Assembly (NCBI RefSeq): GCF_001426265.1
Contig: NZ_LMDG01000012.1
Location: 248,001-312,000 of the forward strand
Reading direction: 5' to 3'
DNA: 64,000 nucleotides
Source: Rhizobium sp. Root1220
GTDB taxonomy: Bacteria > Pseudomonadota > Alphaproteobacteria > Rhizobiales > Rhizobiaceae
Shown: positions 20,141-29,834 of the stretch, in pieces
How the letters are laid out: each line of letters starts with the position of its first letter
Numbering within the stretch: the stretch's first letter is position 1
Position numbers and translations under genes: made by a program
Notes under the pieces: model-generated
The model's database searches: none
What the model was told of the DNA's origin: nothing
Seen by the model: the letters and a program-made list of their open reading frames with translations, nothing else

Positions 20141-20596
20141 TCAGTCGAAGCGGACCTCGATGATCGTTTTCACGGAGTTGGCAAGGAAGCAGAGTTCATG
20201 CGCCTCGCGGTGCATCCTCACTTCCGCCGCGCGGTCTGGCATCCCACCGGCATAAACGACACGCGGCCGAAGTTCGACGCGGCTGATGATCATCCTGCCA
20301 TCGACCTTCTCCATAACGCCGATTGCTGCATCGATATAGCTATCGACCACGAGGCGCTTCTTTGATGCCAGCCACAGATAGAAGAGCATGTGGCAGCTGG
20401 AAAGCGCGGCGACATAAGCCTCTTCCGGGTCCACGTTTTCCTCGACGGCACAAGGCAGCGGGACGTTGTGTGGCGATGCGGATGCGGGAACGACCGCGCC
20501 GCCATCAAAGGTCCAATTATGCGCGCGACTATAGCGTCCATCGGCAAAGCCGCTGTTCCCGCGCTGCCAGGACACTTCAGCGGAAAATATCGTCAT
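20141..20596 (-). CDS. OsmC family peroxiredoxin-like protein
   Basis: 151 residues from ATG 20596 (the longer frame has non-coding character). OsmC/Ohr proteins reduce organic hydroperoxides with two redox cysteines; here Cys in VPLPCAVEEN and Cys in AALSSCHMLFYLWLA are in the expected region, the second in the characteristic helix. The N-terminal SAEVSWQRGN and NWTFDGG strands fit the family. The placement of the first Cys makes this an OsmC-like rather than canonical Ohr protein. Monocistronic, convergent with parE. Confidence 0.85.
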   Translation of the reverse strand: MTIFSAEVSWQRGNSGFADGRYSRAHNWTFDGGAVVPASASPHNVPLPCAVEENVDPEEAYVAALSSCHMLFYLWLASKKRLVVDSYIDAAIGVMEKVDGRMIISRVELRPRVVYAGGMPDRAAEVRMHREAHELCFLANSVKTIIEVRFD

Positions 20597-20862
20597 CGTC
20601 TGTTTCTCCCCCAAGCTCACGCCGAAGCATCGCCGTGATCGCGCATAAGCCGTGGATCCACAGTATGGTTTCAACGCGGCGTCAGGGAAGATTGCCGAGA
20701 GTTTTTTGTCACACTGTTTGAGGAAACTGCAGCTATGGAGCATCCTGTGGAAAACGATAGGCGGCAGCCATCAAGCCATCCGGCATAAATCCGCCTCGGT
20801 GCTTGCGCCGGAGTGCCGCATAGCCCATATCCATAGGCACAGAATAAGGGGAAAAAGACGAC

Positions 20863-22056
20863 GTGAGCCTTCCAAACAACAACAGTGTCCAGCGAGAGTC
20901 GCGGTGGCTCGGCCCGTCCGCGCCTGCCCGCACGCCACTGATCCCGTCGATCTCTGCTGCGCGGTGGCTTCTGATCCTTGTTGTCGCAGCCGGCGTCTAT
21001 TTCTTCTATGGCTTCGTCGTTCCCGTACTTGCCGCGCTTGTTATCGGTTTCGCCAGCTGGCCGCTTTACCGTCGACTGCTCTCACGGGTTGGAGGCAATA
21101 CTACCGTTGCCGCCACCATCGCGATTATCCTGATCATTATGTTCCTCGTCATTCCGATCGTATTTGCCGTGACTTACACGACCGGCGAAGTACGCGAGTG
21201 GGTTGCCTGGCTCATCCACGCCAATCGGGCTGGAGCCCCGACGCCACAGTGGATCGTCGCATTGCCCTTCGCCGGCCCTTATCTCGATGAACTCTGGACA
21301 AGATATATCGGCAGCCCCGGTGCCATGGGGGAAGTTATCCAGGCGGTGAGTGGTGCGAACCTCGGCAACATATATCGGGCTGTGCTTGCCGCAGGAGGCG
21401 GCGCCTTCCACCTGCTGCTGACGCTGCTGTTCATGCTGATTGCGCTGTTCTTCGTATATCGTGACGGCGCATCCTTCTCGCAGCAGATCGACATGCTCGG
21501 CGAGCGCATTTTACCCAACCGCTGGGAACGGATTTCGCGTGTCGTGCCGGCAACTATCAGCTCGACCGTCATGGGCATGACCCTGATCGCGCTGGGCGAA
21601 GGCATTGTGCTGGGCGTCGCCTATTGGGTTGCGGGCGTCCCTTCGCCGGTAACTCTAGGCGTCTTGACCGGCGTCATGGCCCTGATTCCTGGAGGCGCAC
21701 CACTCTCGTTCACGCTGGTGTCGATCTATCTCCTTGCCAGCGGCTCGCATTTCGCGGGCGTCGCTCTGTTCGTCTGGGGAACGGTCGAACTGTTCATCGT
21801 CGACAAGACCCTGCGCCCCAAACTCGTCGGTGGCCCAATCAAACTACCATTCCTGCCGACTTTCTTCGGCCTGATAGGTGGCGTCAAAACCATGGGGTTC
21901 CTTGGACTGTTTATCGGTCCGGTGCTGATGGCACTCATCGTTGCCATCTGGCGCGAATGGATGCACGAGGTCCGCACCGCCGATCAAGGCGAAACCGGTC
22001 CACAGGTGATGATTGACGAACAGGTCCCGCCCGCTCCGCGGGTGGCCGAAGGCTGA
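20863..22056 (+). CDS. AI-2E family transporter (YdiK/PerM-like)
   Basis: 397 residues, GTG start at 20863 with AAGGGG upstream. About eight membrane helices. The family-typical middle contains LLTLLFMLIALFFVYRDG and the C-terminal half has GVLTGVMALIPGGAPLSF, ...VDKTLRPKLVGG and FGLIGGVKTMGFLGLFIGPVLMAL, the standard AI-2E signature. Members export autoinducer-2 (TqsA) or act as Na+/H+ antiporters; the substrate cannot be told from sequence. Monocistronic. Confidence 0.93.
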   Translation: MSLPNNNSVQRESRWLGPSAPARTPLIPSISAARWLLILVVAAGVYFFYGFVVPVLAALVIGFASWPLYRRLLSRVGGNTTVAATIAIILIIMFLVIPIVFAVTYTTGEVREWVAWLIHANRAGAPTPQWIVALPFAGPYLDELWTRYIGSPGAMGEVIQAVSGANLGNIYRAVLAAGGGAFHLLLTLLFMLIALFFVYRDGASFSQQIDMLGERILPNRWERISRVVPATISSTVMGMTLIALGEGIVLGVAYWVAGVPSPVTLGVLTGVMALIPGGAPLSFTLVSIYLLASGSHFAGVALFVWGTVELFIVDKTLRPKLVGGPIKLPFLPTFFGLIGGVKTMGFLGLFIGPVLMALIVAIWREWMHEVRTADQGETGPQVMIDEQVPPAPRVAEG

Positions 22057-22148
22057 GCGGGTTTGCGGAACGGTTCGATCTCCGCGTCCCGATATTTGCG
22101 GAACAGTCTTTTGCTTGGTGGCGCTGCTGTGCCAGAAGCAAATAACCG

Positions 22149-23285
22149 CTACGCTGCAGCGAGCGAAGCCGAATGCGCATAGCTGCGGGCGGACTGCCTC
22201 AGTTCCGCAATCTGCAACTTTTCAACCATATCCAGAAGCTCCTGCGCAGCGCCGCGCGCCGTGCCGTCGCGATGAAATTTGTCCAGGAGCCTGCTGCAGA
22301 CATCGCCGAGCATCGTGCCTGAGGTCTTCTTCGAAACCTCTCGCCACAGAAGCGTCGCCTCGACGAAGACTGTGCTGATTTCCCGTGCGAGGCCGGCCGA
22401 CTCATAGAGCGCGCGCACCGCATGCATGCGTCCTGTTGCGAGGATGGAACGGACTCGCTGTTCGTGGCAACCCGTCAGATTAACAATGGCGCCTGCGAAG
22501 AATTCCACTTTGCCGGAGCAGAGTGCGTGCATGAGAAAAGACGCCGTCAGGCGCCCACTCACCCGTAGGTGTTCGACCAGATCGGGAACTTCGCACGGAG
22601 CAATATCGCCCGCGATCGAAACAATTGCCGACTCGTTTGCCTCTCTGCAGATACGCTGAAGGCGAGCCGCACCAATCGCTGCGCGGGCCAGTGGCAGTGC
22701 GAGGAGAACGTTGCTGACATGTTCTGCCAGCAATTGCCGAGCGTCGGCAGGGAGATCGGAGCGATTGAGCAGCAAGTTGCGGATATCGCTGCTGTCGCCC
22801 AGCCGCTCGGCGATTCTTTTGAGGGAAGCCGGAGCAATCGCGGCTGCCTCGTTCTCCAAAAGGCAGAGGATGTCATCTTCATCGCCGATCTCGGCAATTG
22901 CTGCTGCGACGGATCGAGAAACCGATGGACGCGCCGCAATCAAAATGCGGGTGACACCCCCCCGGGCAGCCAGGTCTACCAGGTCGGCATCAGACAGCAG
23001 CGGCGAGCAGGTTACCGCGTGACAGGCAATCTCCGGCTGATCCGAAGCCAACGAAAGAACCAGTGCGCGGGGCGCATCCGGCGACCAAGCTACCGCCTCG
23101 GCTAACGCCAGCCGTACCTTCGGTGACGGGTCATCGAGCAGGTAAGTCATGGCCTTCCCGGCAGCGGTGCGCTCATCAGCCGTCATGGCGGACTGCAAAT
23201 AGGCTCTGCCCAGAGCGTTGGCCGCACGTGCCCGGTCTCCGGCCTTGGCGGTCTCCGCCCAACGAAGAAATGCTTCTACGATCAC
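22149..23285 (-). CDS. DUF2336 domain protein (HEAT-like helical repeats)
   Basis: 378 residues from GTG 23285 (VIVEAFLRWAETAKAG), preferred because GGGG lies just upstream; an ATG at 23321 would add 12 residues. Wholly alpha-helical, with repeats of the type SPDAPRALVLSLASDQPEIACHAV and DDPSPKVRLALAEAVAWS, like HEAT/ARM repeats. DUF2336 proteins are widespread and undefined in alphaproteobacteria, and some sit next to signalling genes. No enzymatic motif. It stands alone between the AI-2E gene (convergent) and the flavin reductase. Confidence 0.82.
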   Translation of the reverse strand: MIVEAFLRWAETAKAGDRARAANALGRAYLQSAMTADERTAAGKAMTYLLDDPSPKVRLALAEAVAWSPDAPRALVLSLASDQPEIACHAVTCSPLLSDADLVDLAARGGVTRILIAARPSVSRSVAAAIAEIGDEDDILCLLENEAAAIAPASLKRIAERLGDSSDIRNLLLNRSDLPADARQLLAEHVSNVLLALPLARAAIGAARLQRICREANESAIVSIAGDIAPCEVPDLVEHLRVSGRLTASFLMHALCSGKVEFFAGAIVNLTGCHEQRVRSILATGRMHAVRALYESAGLAREISTVFVEATLLWREVSKKTSGTMLGDVCSRLLDKFHRDGTARGAAQELLDMVEKLQIAELRQSARSYAHSASLAAA

Positions 23286-23408
23286 CCGTGTGCCCCATGC
23301 CCGAACGCGACTCGCTCGCATTCAAATCGTTGCAATCACGGTAAGTGGGAAAAGTTTAAGATTGGTTCACTACGTTTATTAATGCTTATGGTCCGGCTAT
23401 GGCGGGCC

Positions 23409-24011
23409 TCATAGCCGAGGGCGCAACATCTCGAAGACTTCGCTTCCCTCGCTGTAGTCCATGTAGCCCATACGCGCGACAGGCCGCGCCATGCCCATAT
23501 CCAGGCGCCCGTCGCGGACGACGGACTCATCTATGTGGATCCCGACCACTTGCCCGAAGACAACGATGTTCTCGGAAGCTTCACCGGTCAGTGACCTGGG
23601 TTCGAGGATTTCGGTTACCTTGCATTCGAGGACGGCGAAGGCTTCTGAGACGTAAGGCGCATCCACCAGTTCCCCCTTCTTCGCCGTCAACCCAGAGAGC
23701 GCAAATTCGTCCACTCCGTACGGTACCATGGCCGACGACGTGTTCATCTTGTCGACAAGGTGGCGGCTGACGAAATTGCAGGTGAATTCGCCGGTTTCGT
23801 AAGCGTTGCGCTGGCTGTGCTTACGGCCGGCCGAGGAGAACATGACCAGCTTCGGTCGATCGGAGACAGCGTTAAAGAAGGAGTATGGCGCCAGATTGAT
23901 CGAGCCGTCGCTTCCCCTGCTGCCGATCCAGCCGATCGGACGCGGCGACACGATAGCCTTGAAAGGATCATGGGCGAGCCCGTGCCGGTTCGTGTCGGTC
24001 GTATAGAACAT
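23409..24011 (-). CDS. Flavin reductase family protein (FMN-binding split barrel)
   Basis: 200 residues. The FMN-binding split-barrel signature is clear: FKAIVSPRPIGWIGSRG, APYSFFNAVSDRPKLVMFS, ETGEFTCNFVSRHL. Such proteins use NAD(P)H to reduce flavin, sometimes feeding a monooxygenase, or act as uncharacterised FMN enzymes of the DIM6/NTAB group. The start ATG overlaps the upstream nitroreductase stop by one base (TGATG), indicating translational coupling of two flavoproteins. Confidence 0.9.
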   Translation of the reverse strand: MFYTTDTNRHGLAHDPFKAIVSPRPIGWIGSRGSDGSINLAPYSFFNAVSDRPKLVMFSSAGRKHSQRNAYETGEFTCNFVSRHLVDKMNTSSAMVPYGVDEFALSGLTAKKGELVDAPYVSEAFAVLECKVTEILEPRSLTGEASENIVVFGQVVGIHIDESVVRDGRLDMGMARPVARMGYMDYSEGSEVFEMLRPRL

Positions 24012-24595
24012 CAGTTGTCGCCTCCGACCCATGTAACGGTCTCGGTGAGTTCCGGACGCGGTCGTTCGATCGGCGGGACTGTCGTCGAGCCCATATGTAT
24101 GAAGCCTGCCACCTTCTCGCCCTTCTGGACACCGAGCAACGGATAGGCACGCTCGTCGTAGGCGAACCATTCGGTCAGCCAGTTGGCGACCCAGCCGTGG
24201 GCATTCGCGGCGAAAATGATGTTGAGGCAAACTGCACCGGCAGACATCAGCTGCTCCCATTCGGGAATCTTGATGTGCGGTCCGGCTTTGCTGACGACCG
24301 CGACAACGGTTGGCGCACGGGTGAAGCGCGCGCGCTCGACTTGGATCATTTCATCGGAGAGTTCCGGCTTTAGCTCCAGCGCCAGCTTCAAAAGCCCCTC
24401 GCCGATCCGGATGCGCTCCTCTCCGCGGTAGACGATGAAGCGCCATGGCGCGAGCTTTCCGTGGTCCGGAACACGCGAGGCCAGTCGTAGTATTTCTTCG
24501 ATCTCGGACTTGTCCGGTCCTGGCTCGCACATTTGGAATGCGGGAATTGAACGGCGAACGCTTAAATAGTCGATGAGCTTGATATCGGATTTCAT
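24011..24595 (-). CDS. Nitroreductase family protein (YdjA-like)
   Basis: 194 residues. It matches short FMN nitroreductases: [13 protein letters not shown] (Arg-Arg-Ser FMN phosphate contact), [46 protein letters not shown], and [23 protein letters not shown]. The HGKLAPWRF signature resembles E. coli YdjA. It probably reduces a nitro compound or quinone-like substrate with NAD(P)H; the true substrate is unknown. The first gene of a two-gene unit with the flavin reductase. Confidence 0.9.
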   Translation of the reverse strand: MKSDIKLIDYLSVRRSIPAFQMCEPGPDKSEIEEILRLASRVPDHGKLAPWRFIVYRGEERIRIGEGLLKLALELKPELSDEMIQVERARFTRAPTVVAVVSKAGPHIKIPEWEQLMSAGAVCLNIIFAANAHGWVANWLTEWFAYDERAYPLLGVQKGEKVAGFIHMGSTTVPPIERPRPELTETVTWVGGDN

Positions 24596-24708
24596 GCGGG
24601 AGAGACTTCCATTTTCATGATGGCGCAGGCGATGGGTCTTGAATTTGCCATGGCATTGGTCTTGAAGTGGCCTCTGTGATTTCAGATGTCAATTGGTTCG
24701 CTAAGCAC

Positions 24709-25800
24709 ATGGTTGGCATTTTGCCTTATGTACGCATGAGCCTTGCCGTCGTCCTCGTTGCCTTGTCGCCTCTGGGCGCCCAGGCGCAAGACGCCTTCAA
24801 GGAATTCAAACAGCTCGACACAACGACGAAGATGCCCAAGCTCAATGCCTTCATTGCGCCAGGTACTGCGCCTGTAGGCTCCAAGCTTCACGATGTTGCA
24901 CTTGAGGCGAAACTGACGGGCAACGGCGATCCGGTTGAGGAGGGTCTCTCCTGGTACGTTTTCAACCCCGTTGCCGGCGCCGACGGAAAGCTGCCTCTGG
25001 TCGCGTCGTCGCAAGGCGGCTCCGCAGACTTCCAACTCGCGGCTGGTGATTATTTTGTCAACGTCTCCTTTGGCCGTGCCGGCATCACAAGAAAATTGAC
25101 AGTTCCCGAAGAAGGTCTGGTCGACAGGCAGACCCTGGTGCTTGAGGCTGGAGGCCTTTTGCTCAATGCGGTGTCCGGTACCGATGTTCGCATTCGCCCG
25201 GATCAACTCAGCTTCTCGATCTATTCCGCTGATGTGCGCGAGGACGGTGAGCGTGGCCTCGTCATGGCCGACGTTCCGCCGAATACCGTCGTTCGGCTCA
25301 ATGCAGGCACCTATCACATCGTCTCTGAATATGGAGAGGTGAACGCCTCGATCCGGGCCGACATCCAGGTCGAAGCAGGCAAACTGACGGAAGCCACCAT
25401 CCAGCACAAGGCCGCACAGATCACCTTCAAGCTGGTATCCGACACAGGTGGCGAGGCAATTGCCGACACGGCTTGGTCCATTCTGACCGCTGCCGGCGAC
25501 AGCGTAGGCGAAAGCGTCAGTGCATTCCCGACGATGGTTCTTGCCGAAGGGGAATATTCGGCTGTGGCCCGTAACAAGGACAAGATTTATCAGCGAGATT
25601 TCAAAGTCGCGGCCGGCAAGAATGTCGACATTGAGGTGCTCATGAAGGACGTGCAGCCCGCCGAGCCGGTGGCTGCGGCCACGACCGTCCAGCTTCCCTC
25701 CGGCTCCGCATCGCCGGATCAGCCCGTGTCTGGGTCTGGCGCCTTGCCGTCCTACGACCAGCTTGAGGGTGCCGCGAACAGCGGTGAGGATTCGGACTGA
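24709..25800 (+). CDS. Secreted protein of unknown function with beta-rich repeats
   Basis: 363 residues if started at ATG 24709, giving a good signal peptide (MSLAVVLVALSPLGAQAQ, cut after AQA). A GTG at 24667 would bury this behind 14 polar residues. No strong ribosome site is visible. The mature protein consists of several beta-sandwich-like segments with alternating Val/Leu/Thr (LPLVASSQGGSADFQLAAGDYFVNVSFG; GLVMADVPPNTVVRLNAGTYHIVSEYG; FPTMVLAEGEYSAVARNKDKIYQRDF), resembling carboxypeptidase-regulatory/transthyretin-like repeats, each with a GxY-V/I strand. The C-terminus is Ser/Pro/Gly-rich. Function unknown. Confidence 0.8.
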   Translation: MVGILPYVRMSLAVVLVALSPLGAQAQDAFKEFKQLDTTTKMPKLNAFIAPGTAPVGSKLHDVALEAKLTGNGDPVEEGLSWYVFNPVAGADGKLPLVASSQGGSADFQLAAGDYFVNVSFGRAGITRKLTVPEEGLVDRQTLVLEAGGLLLNAVSGTDVRIRPDQLSFSIYSADVREDGERGLVMADVPPNTVVRLNAGTYHIVSEYGEVNASIRADIQVEAGKLTEATIQHKAAQITFKLVSDTGGEAIADTAWSILTAAGDSVGESVSAFPTMVLAEGEYSAVARNKDKIYQRDFKVAAGKNVDIEVLMKDVQPAEPVAAATTVQLPSGSASPDQPVSGSGALPSYDQLEGAANSGEDSD

Positions 25801-25939
25801 TCGTCCGTCTCAAGCCTTCCTTGCCGCTCTGCCGGTATCGTCGAAAGTATTGCCTGCCGAGCCGGGACAGCGGACACTTGAGTGTCTGTGCGATCGTGGA
25901 CAGCAAGCGCCGGAATCGAGTTTCTGGGATCAGGCCAGC

Positions 25940-26006
25940 GCTTCAGTCACCGATAGCGGTCACTGAAGCAAAGGCTCCTGACGGCATCCAAAACGACACC
26001 GTCAGG
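25940..26006. terminator. Two adjacent hairpins between convergent genes
   Basis: The first, 25940-25969, pairs GCTTCAGT with ACTGAAGC plus an inner ACCG/CGGT and a C.C mismatch. The second, 25977-26006, pairs CCTGACGG with CCGTCAGG around a 14-nt loop. They lie between the ends of the secreted-protein gene (+) and thrS (-). Neither has a strong T-run, so termination is likely but not certain. Confidence 0.5.
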
Positions 26007-26023
26007 TCGTCGTGCACGTCGAA

Positions 26024-28012
26024 TTAAGCAGCCCTCGCCTTCCTGGCTTCGGCCTTGCGGCGGATATCCGGCGGCGTTGCCTCCAGCGACAGGCTCGCGA
26101 TTGCCTCATCAAGCGACATCGACGTCTGCTCCTGGCTGCCGAGACGACGGATATTCACCGTGCGTTCCTCAGCTTCCTTCTTGCCGCAGACGATGATGAC
26201 GGGAACTTTCGTAACGGAATGTTCGCGGACCTTGTAGTTGATCTTCTCGTTACGGAAGTCGGTCTCGACATTGAGGCCAGCATCGCGCAGCGCCTCGGCA
26301 ACTTCGGCGCCGTAGCCATCCGCCTCCGAGGTGATCGTCGCGACCACAATCTGTTGCGGCGAGACCCACAGCGGCATATGGCCCGAGAAGTTCTCGATCA
26401 GGATGCCGAGGAAGCGTTCCATCGAGCCGCAGATGGCGCGGTGAATCATCACCGGCTGCGTCTTTTCCGAATTGCTGTCGATGTAGAAGGCTCCGAATCG
26501 CTCGGGCAGGTTGAAGTCGACCTGCGTCGTGCCGCACTGCCATTCGCGGCCGATGGCGTCCTTCAGCGTATACTCGAACTTGGGTCCGTAGAACGCGCCC
26601 TCGCCCGGCAGGATGCCGGTCTTGATGCGTCCGCCAGACTGCTCTTCGATCGTTTTCAGCACATCCATCATCACGCTTTCTGCGCGATCCCAGAGGGCAT
26701 CCGAACCGACGCGCTTGTCAGGGCGGGTCGAGAGCTTGACGACGATTTCCTCGAAGCCGAAGTCTTCGTAGACCGACAGGATCAGGTCGTTGATCTTCAG
26801 GCATTCGGCAGCCATCTGCTCGTCGGTGCAGAAGATATGCGCATCGTCCTGCGTGAAGCCACGCACGCGCATCAGCCCGTGCAGCGCGCCCGACGGTTCG
26901 TAGCGGTGCACGTTGCCGAATTCGGCAAGCCGGATCGGCAGTTCGCGGTAGGACTTCAGGCCGTGCTTGAAGATCTGGATGTGACCCGGGCAGTTCATCG
27001 GCTTCAGTGCGAAGACGCGGTCGTCGTCGGTGTCGTCGCCGGCAACCGTCACCTTGAACATGTTGTCGCGGTACCAGCCCCAGTGGCCGGAGGTCTCCCA
27101 GAGCGACTTGTCGAGCACCTGCGGCGCGTTCACTTCCTGGTAGTCGCCATCGAGGCGGCGACGCATGTAGGCAGTCAGCGTCTGGAACATCCGCCAACCC
27201 TTGCCATGCCAGAAGACGACACCCGGCCCCTCTTCCTGGAAGTGGAACAGGTCCATTTCGCGCCCAAGGCGGCGGTGGTCCCGCTTTTCGGCTTCGGCGA
27301 GAATATGCAGGTAGTTATCGAGTTCCGACTGCTCGGCAAAGGCCGTGCCGTAGATGCGTGTCAGCATCGGATTGTTGCTGTCGCCGCGCCAGTAAGCGCC
27401 CGCCACCTTCATCAGCTTGAAAGCGCTGCCGATCTGGCCGGTGGAGGCCATGTGCGGCCCGCGGCAGAGGTCGAACCAGTCGCCCTGATAATAGATCTTC
27501 AGGTCCTGGCCGGCAGGAATAGCATCGACGAGCTCGACCTTGTACTGCTCGCCCTTTGCGGCGAACACCTCCTTGGCCTTCTCGCGCGACCAGACCTGCT
27601 TGGTGAAGGGCGCATTGCGTTGGATGATTTCCTTCATCCGCTTCTCGATCTTCGGCAGGTCTTCGGGCGTGAACGGCTCGTTCTTGGCGAAGTCGTAGTA
27701 GAAGCCGTTCTCGATGACCGGGCCGATGGTCACCTGTGTGCCAGGCCACAATTCCTGCACGGCTTCCGCCATGACGTGTGCCGCATCGTGCCGGATAAGC
27801 TCCAGCGCGCGGCCGTCGTTGCGGGTAATGATCTCGATTTTGCCGTCCGTCACCGGATCGGAAAGGTCGCGCACGGTGCCGTCGATCGCAATGGCAACGG
27901 CCTTCTTGGCAAGCGACTTGGAAATGGATTCGGCGACATCCTTGCCGGTTGCGCCAGCATCGTAGCTGCGCACGGAACCATCGGGAAATGTCAGGGAAAC
28001 GGATTGGGACAT
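26024..28012 (-). CDS. thrS: Threonyl-tRNA synthetase
   Basis: 662 residues from ATG 28012. TGS domain ([16 protein letters not shown]), second additional domain with an editing site ([17 protein letters not shown]), class II catalytic core with [10 protein letters not shown] (zinc Cys), [32 protein letters not shown], and the anticodon-binding C-terminus ([10 protein letters not shown]). Charges tRNA-Thr and hydrolyses Ser-tRNA-Thr. No T-box or leader motif is evident in the short upstream gap. Upstream gene: a DUF1697 protein on the same strand. Confidence 0.98.
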   Translation of the reverse strand: MSQSVSLTFPDGSVRSYDAGATGKDVAESISKSLAKKAVAIAIDGTVRDLSDPVTDGKIEIITRNDGRALELIRHDAAHVMAEAVQELWPGTQVTIGPVIENGFYYDFAKNEPFTPEDLPKIEKRMKEIIQRNAPFTKQVWSREKAKEVFAAKGEQYKVELVDAIPAGQDLKIYYQGDWFDLCRGPHMASTGQIGSAFKLMKVAGAYWRGDSNNPMLTRIYGTAFAEQSELDNYLHILAEAEKRDHRRLGREMDLFHFQEEGPGVVFWHGKGWRMFQTLTAYMRRRLDGDYQEVNAPQVLDKSLWETSGHWGWYRDNMFKVTVAGDDTDDDRVFALKPMNCPGHIQIFKHGLKSYRELPIRLAEFGNVHRYEPSGALHGLMRVRGFTQDDAHIFCTDEQMAAECLKINDLILSVYEDFGFEEIVVKLSTRPDKRVGSDALWDRAESVMMDVLKTIEEQSGGRIKTGILPGEGAFYGPKFEYTLKDAIGREWQCGTTQVDFNLPERFGAFYIDSNSEKTQPVMIHRAICGSMERFLGILIENFSGHMPLWVSPQQIVVATITSEADGYGAEVAEALRDAGLNVETDFRNEKINYKVREHSVTKVPVIIVCGKKEAEERTVNIRRLGSQEQTSMSLDEAIASLSLEATPPDIRRKAEARKARAA

Positions 28013-28133
28013 CGATATTCTCCTTGTCCAGTCCCGCCAACGAATGCGGGTGGTTGCAATGATGCGTTTCGTCCGCACGAATACGCCGTGGCCTGATAGC
28101 CAGATTTGGCCTTCTAGTAAAGAAAAAGCCGCG

Positions 28134-28661
28134 TCAGCCGATCATTTCGGCAAGGCCGCGCACGGTGTTCCAGTTGCGCAACGTGCCGACGCCCATGCGT
28201 TTCGTCGTCAGCGCCGAGAGCAGCTTCCACTCGCTCGGTTTGCCGGCAAAATCGATCCACAGATCACCGTGAGTGATGGCAAGACGCTGGTTGGGCGCGG
28301 CGTAGGTCTTGAGCGTATCGAGGGCCGAAGGATCTAGTGGCCGGCGCATGACGCGCAGGATCACCTGGCTACCTTCGCCATCCCGAAAAGGGTTTGCCGC
28401 GGCAAGGTTCAGCCAATCCGTGCCCCTGCGAACGATTATGTCCACCGGCTTTCCAAACGTTGACCTGAACGCCGATTCGAGTTTCGCTTCGATCTCGCCT
28501 AGAGGCGCGTCGGCTGTGTCGAAAACAATATTTCCGGTCGACACCAACGTTCGCGGGTTGCGATAGCCGACCTTCTCGGCCATGTCCCGAAGGTCGGACA
28601 TCACGACGCGCCGGCCGGGCGCAAGGACGATGCTGTGCAGAAGTGCTACATAGGCCGCCAT
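28134..28661 (-). CDS. DUF1697 domain protein
   Basis: 175 residues starting [15 protein letters not shown] (ATG 28661; an upstream Met is a frame extension into yidD). The DUF1697 family opening YVALL(R/H)xIN is seen, but the usual GINVGG motif is replaced by SIVLAPG. It continues with [29 protein letters not shown], the conserved family core. Function unknown. It starts 4 nt after the yidD stop, so the two are probably coupled. Confidence 0.85.
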   Translation of the reverse strand: MAAYVALLHSIVLAPGRRVVMSDLRDMAEKVGYRNPRTLVSTGNIVFDTADAPLGEIEAKLESAFRSTFGKPVDIIVRRGTDWLNLAAANPFRDGEGSQVILRVMRRPLDPSALDTLKTYAAPNQRLAITHGDLWIDFAGKPSEWKLLSALTTKRMGVGTLRNWNTVRGLAEMIG

Positions 28662-28665
28662 GCCG

Positions 28666-29067
28666 TCAGTTGGCCTTGCGCCCGAGCGCGAAATAGCGCC
28701 ACGGCGTCCACCAGCGAAGCCGGTCATTCAGCCGTTCAGGCACCGGATCGAGACCGCTCGTGCCACCCGGACCGCAGCGACCGACCCGAAAAACAGTCAT
28801 CCAGCCGCCCGCCCACAGGCCATGGCGGGCGATGGCCTCGTAGCCGTATTCCGAGCAGGTCGGAATGTGCCGGCAGGAATTGCCTATGAAGCCGGACAGC
28901 GTCAGCTGATAGAGCCGGATGAAACCCATGCCGAACAGCCGATCGGGCGTCTTGCGGAATGGTCCCGCGTAGTTGCGCGAACTTGGATATGGCGGCTTTC
29001 GAGGAGCTGCGGCGGCACCGCCCTCCTCCTCGTCATCGCCCTGGCGTACGGTGCAGAATTGACACAT
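28666..29067 (-). CDS. yidD: Membrane protein insertion efficiency factor YidD
   Basis: 133 residues. The family signature is clear: GFIRLYQLTLSGFIGNSCRHIPTCSEYGYEAIARHG, with the two conserved Cys in CRHIPTC and the amphipathic helix before them, then GRCGPGGTSGLDPVPE. YidD aids YidC-dependent membrane insertion. The first 45 residues (Glu/Ala/Pro-rich, with MCQFC) extend beyond the usual 70-90 aa, so a start nearer residue 45 is possible. It overlaps no neighbour; the IscU-like gene lies 12 nt upstream on the same strand. Confidence 0.93.
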   Translation of the reverse strand: MCQFCTVRQGDDEEEGGAAAAPRKPPYPSSRNYAGPFRKTPDRLFGMGFIRLYQLTLSGFIGNSCRHIPTCSEYGYEAIARHGLWAGGWMTVFRVGRCGPGGTSGLDPVPERLNDRLRWWTPWRYFALGRKAN

Positions 29068-29079
29068 CGCCCGCGCCGC

Positions 29080-29526
29080 TCAAGCCCCAACGGTCTCGAT
29101 GCGCTTGGCTTCGATCTGGCCAATCGCATCGACCACCGCGTCGAACGTGAGCATCGTTGACGCGTGCCGTGCCTTGTAGTCCTTGACGGGGCGCAAATAG
29201 CGCATGTCTTCGAAGCGGCCTTGTGGCCCCTCGCCGTCCGCTTTCAGCATCGAGAGCATATCTTCGCGAGCTTGACGCAACTCTTCCGAGGTTGCGCCGA
29301 TGATATGACGCGCCATGATGGAGGAAGATGCCTGGCCAAGGGCACACGCCTTGACGTCATGAGCGAAAGCCCTGACCGTGTTATCATCCATGCTCAACCA
29401 GATTCTCACCTTGGAGCCGCAGAGTTTCGAGTGCGCCTGAGCGCTCGCATCGGCGTCCGACAAACTGCCGATCAGCGGAATATTGCCTGCAAACTCTAAG
29501 ATTTTGGTGTTGTAGATGTCGTCCAT
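29080..29526 (-). CDS. IscU/NifU-like iron-sulfur cluster scaffold homologue
   Basis: 148 residues of the SufU/IscU fold. Cys36 (SKLCGSKV) and Cys61 (VKACALGQASSSIM) occupy the first two scaffold-ligand positions. At the expected third Cys (RxxCxTLxW in SufU) the sequence reads RHASTMLTF, with Ser123, and the Asp after Cys-Gly is Ser. So it has two of the three classical ligands. This version appears with thrS-yidD in rhizobia (recollection). It may be a divergent scaffold or a non-cluster protein. First gene of a four-gene minus-strand set. Confidence 0.85.
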   Translation of the reverse strand: MDDIYNTKILEFAGNIPLIGSLSDADASAQAHSKLCGSKVRIWLSMDDNTVRAFAHDVKACALGQASSSIMARHIIGATSEELRQAREDMLSMLKADGEGPQGRFEDMRYLRPVKDYKARHASTMLTFDAVVDAIGQIEAKRIETVGA

Positions 29527-29614
29527 CGTGGATTCCGCTCCATAATTCCATGCGGATCGGCTGTTCCGGCGTCACTGTAGCATAAACAAAAACACAGCGT
29601 GTCGCGCCAGGAGA

Positions 29615-29642
29615 CTTACATAAAGATGCCGCTTTCCTATAT
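29615..29642 (+). promoter_or_regulatory. Putative sigma-70 promoter of folE-hisI
   Basis: CTTACA at 29615-29620 and CTATAT at 29637-29642, spacing 16 nt, resembles the rhizobial CTTGAC-N17-CTATAT. It lies in the 308-nt gap between the divergent IscU-like gene and folE, and would leave a leader of about 185 nt before the folE ATG. The rest of that gap shows no gene. Confidence 0.45.
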
Positions 29643-29834
29643 GTATGTCGTTCGAGGGCCATCGAAATGCAATGGCCTCGTGTAAGTTTGATTGGGAAAC
29701 CGTGCCGGAAGGGCCCTCAAAAGAAAGCCCCGAAAGCCCCGGAGCCTGCCAAAGGTGCATGAATTCCCTGAAATGGGATTGCCAGTGGCTAGTCCGACAG
29801 ACGGTCCGCAGTGCGGATCAGGAGACAGTTGCAT

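Noticed and set aside
26012..28096. Long open frame (694 codons) on the + strand opposite thrS
   Set aside because: Antisense shadow of thrS; the composition is His/Asp/Val rich and matches the reverse of the synthetase codons.
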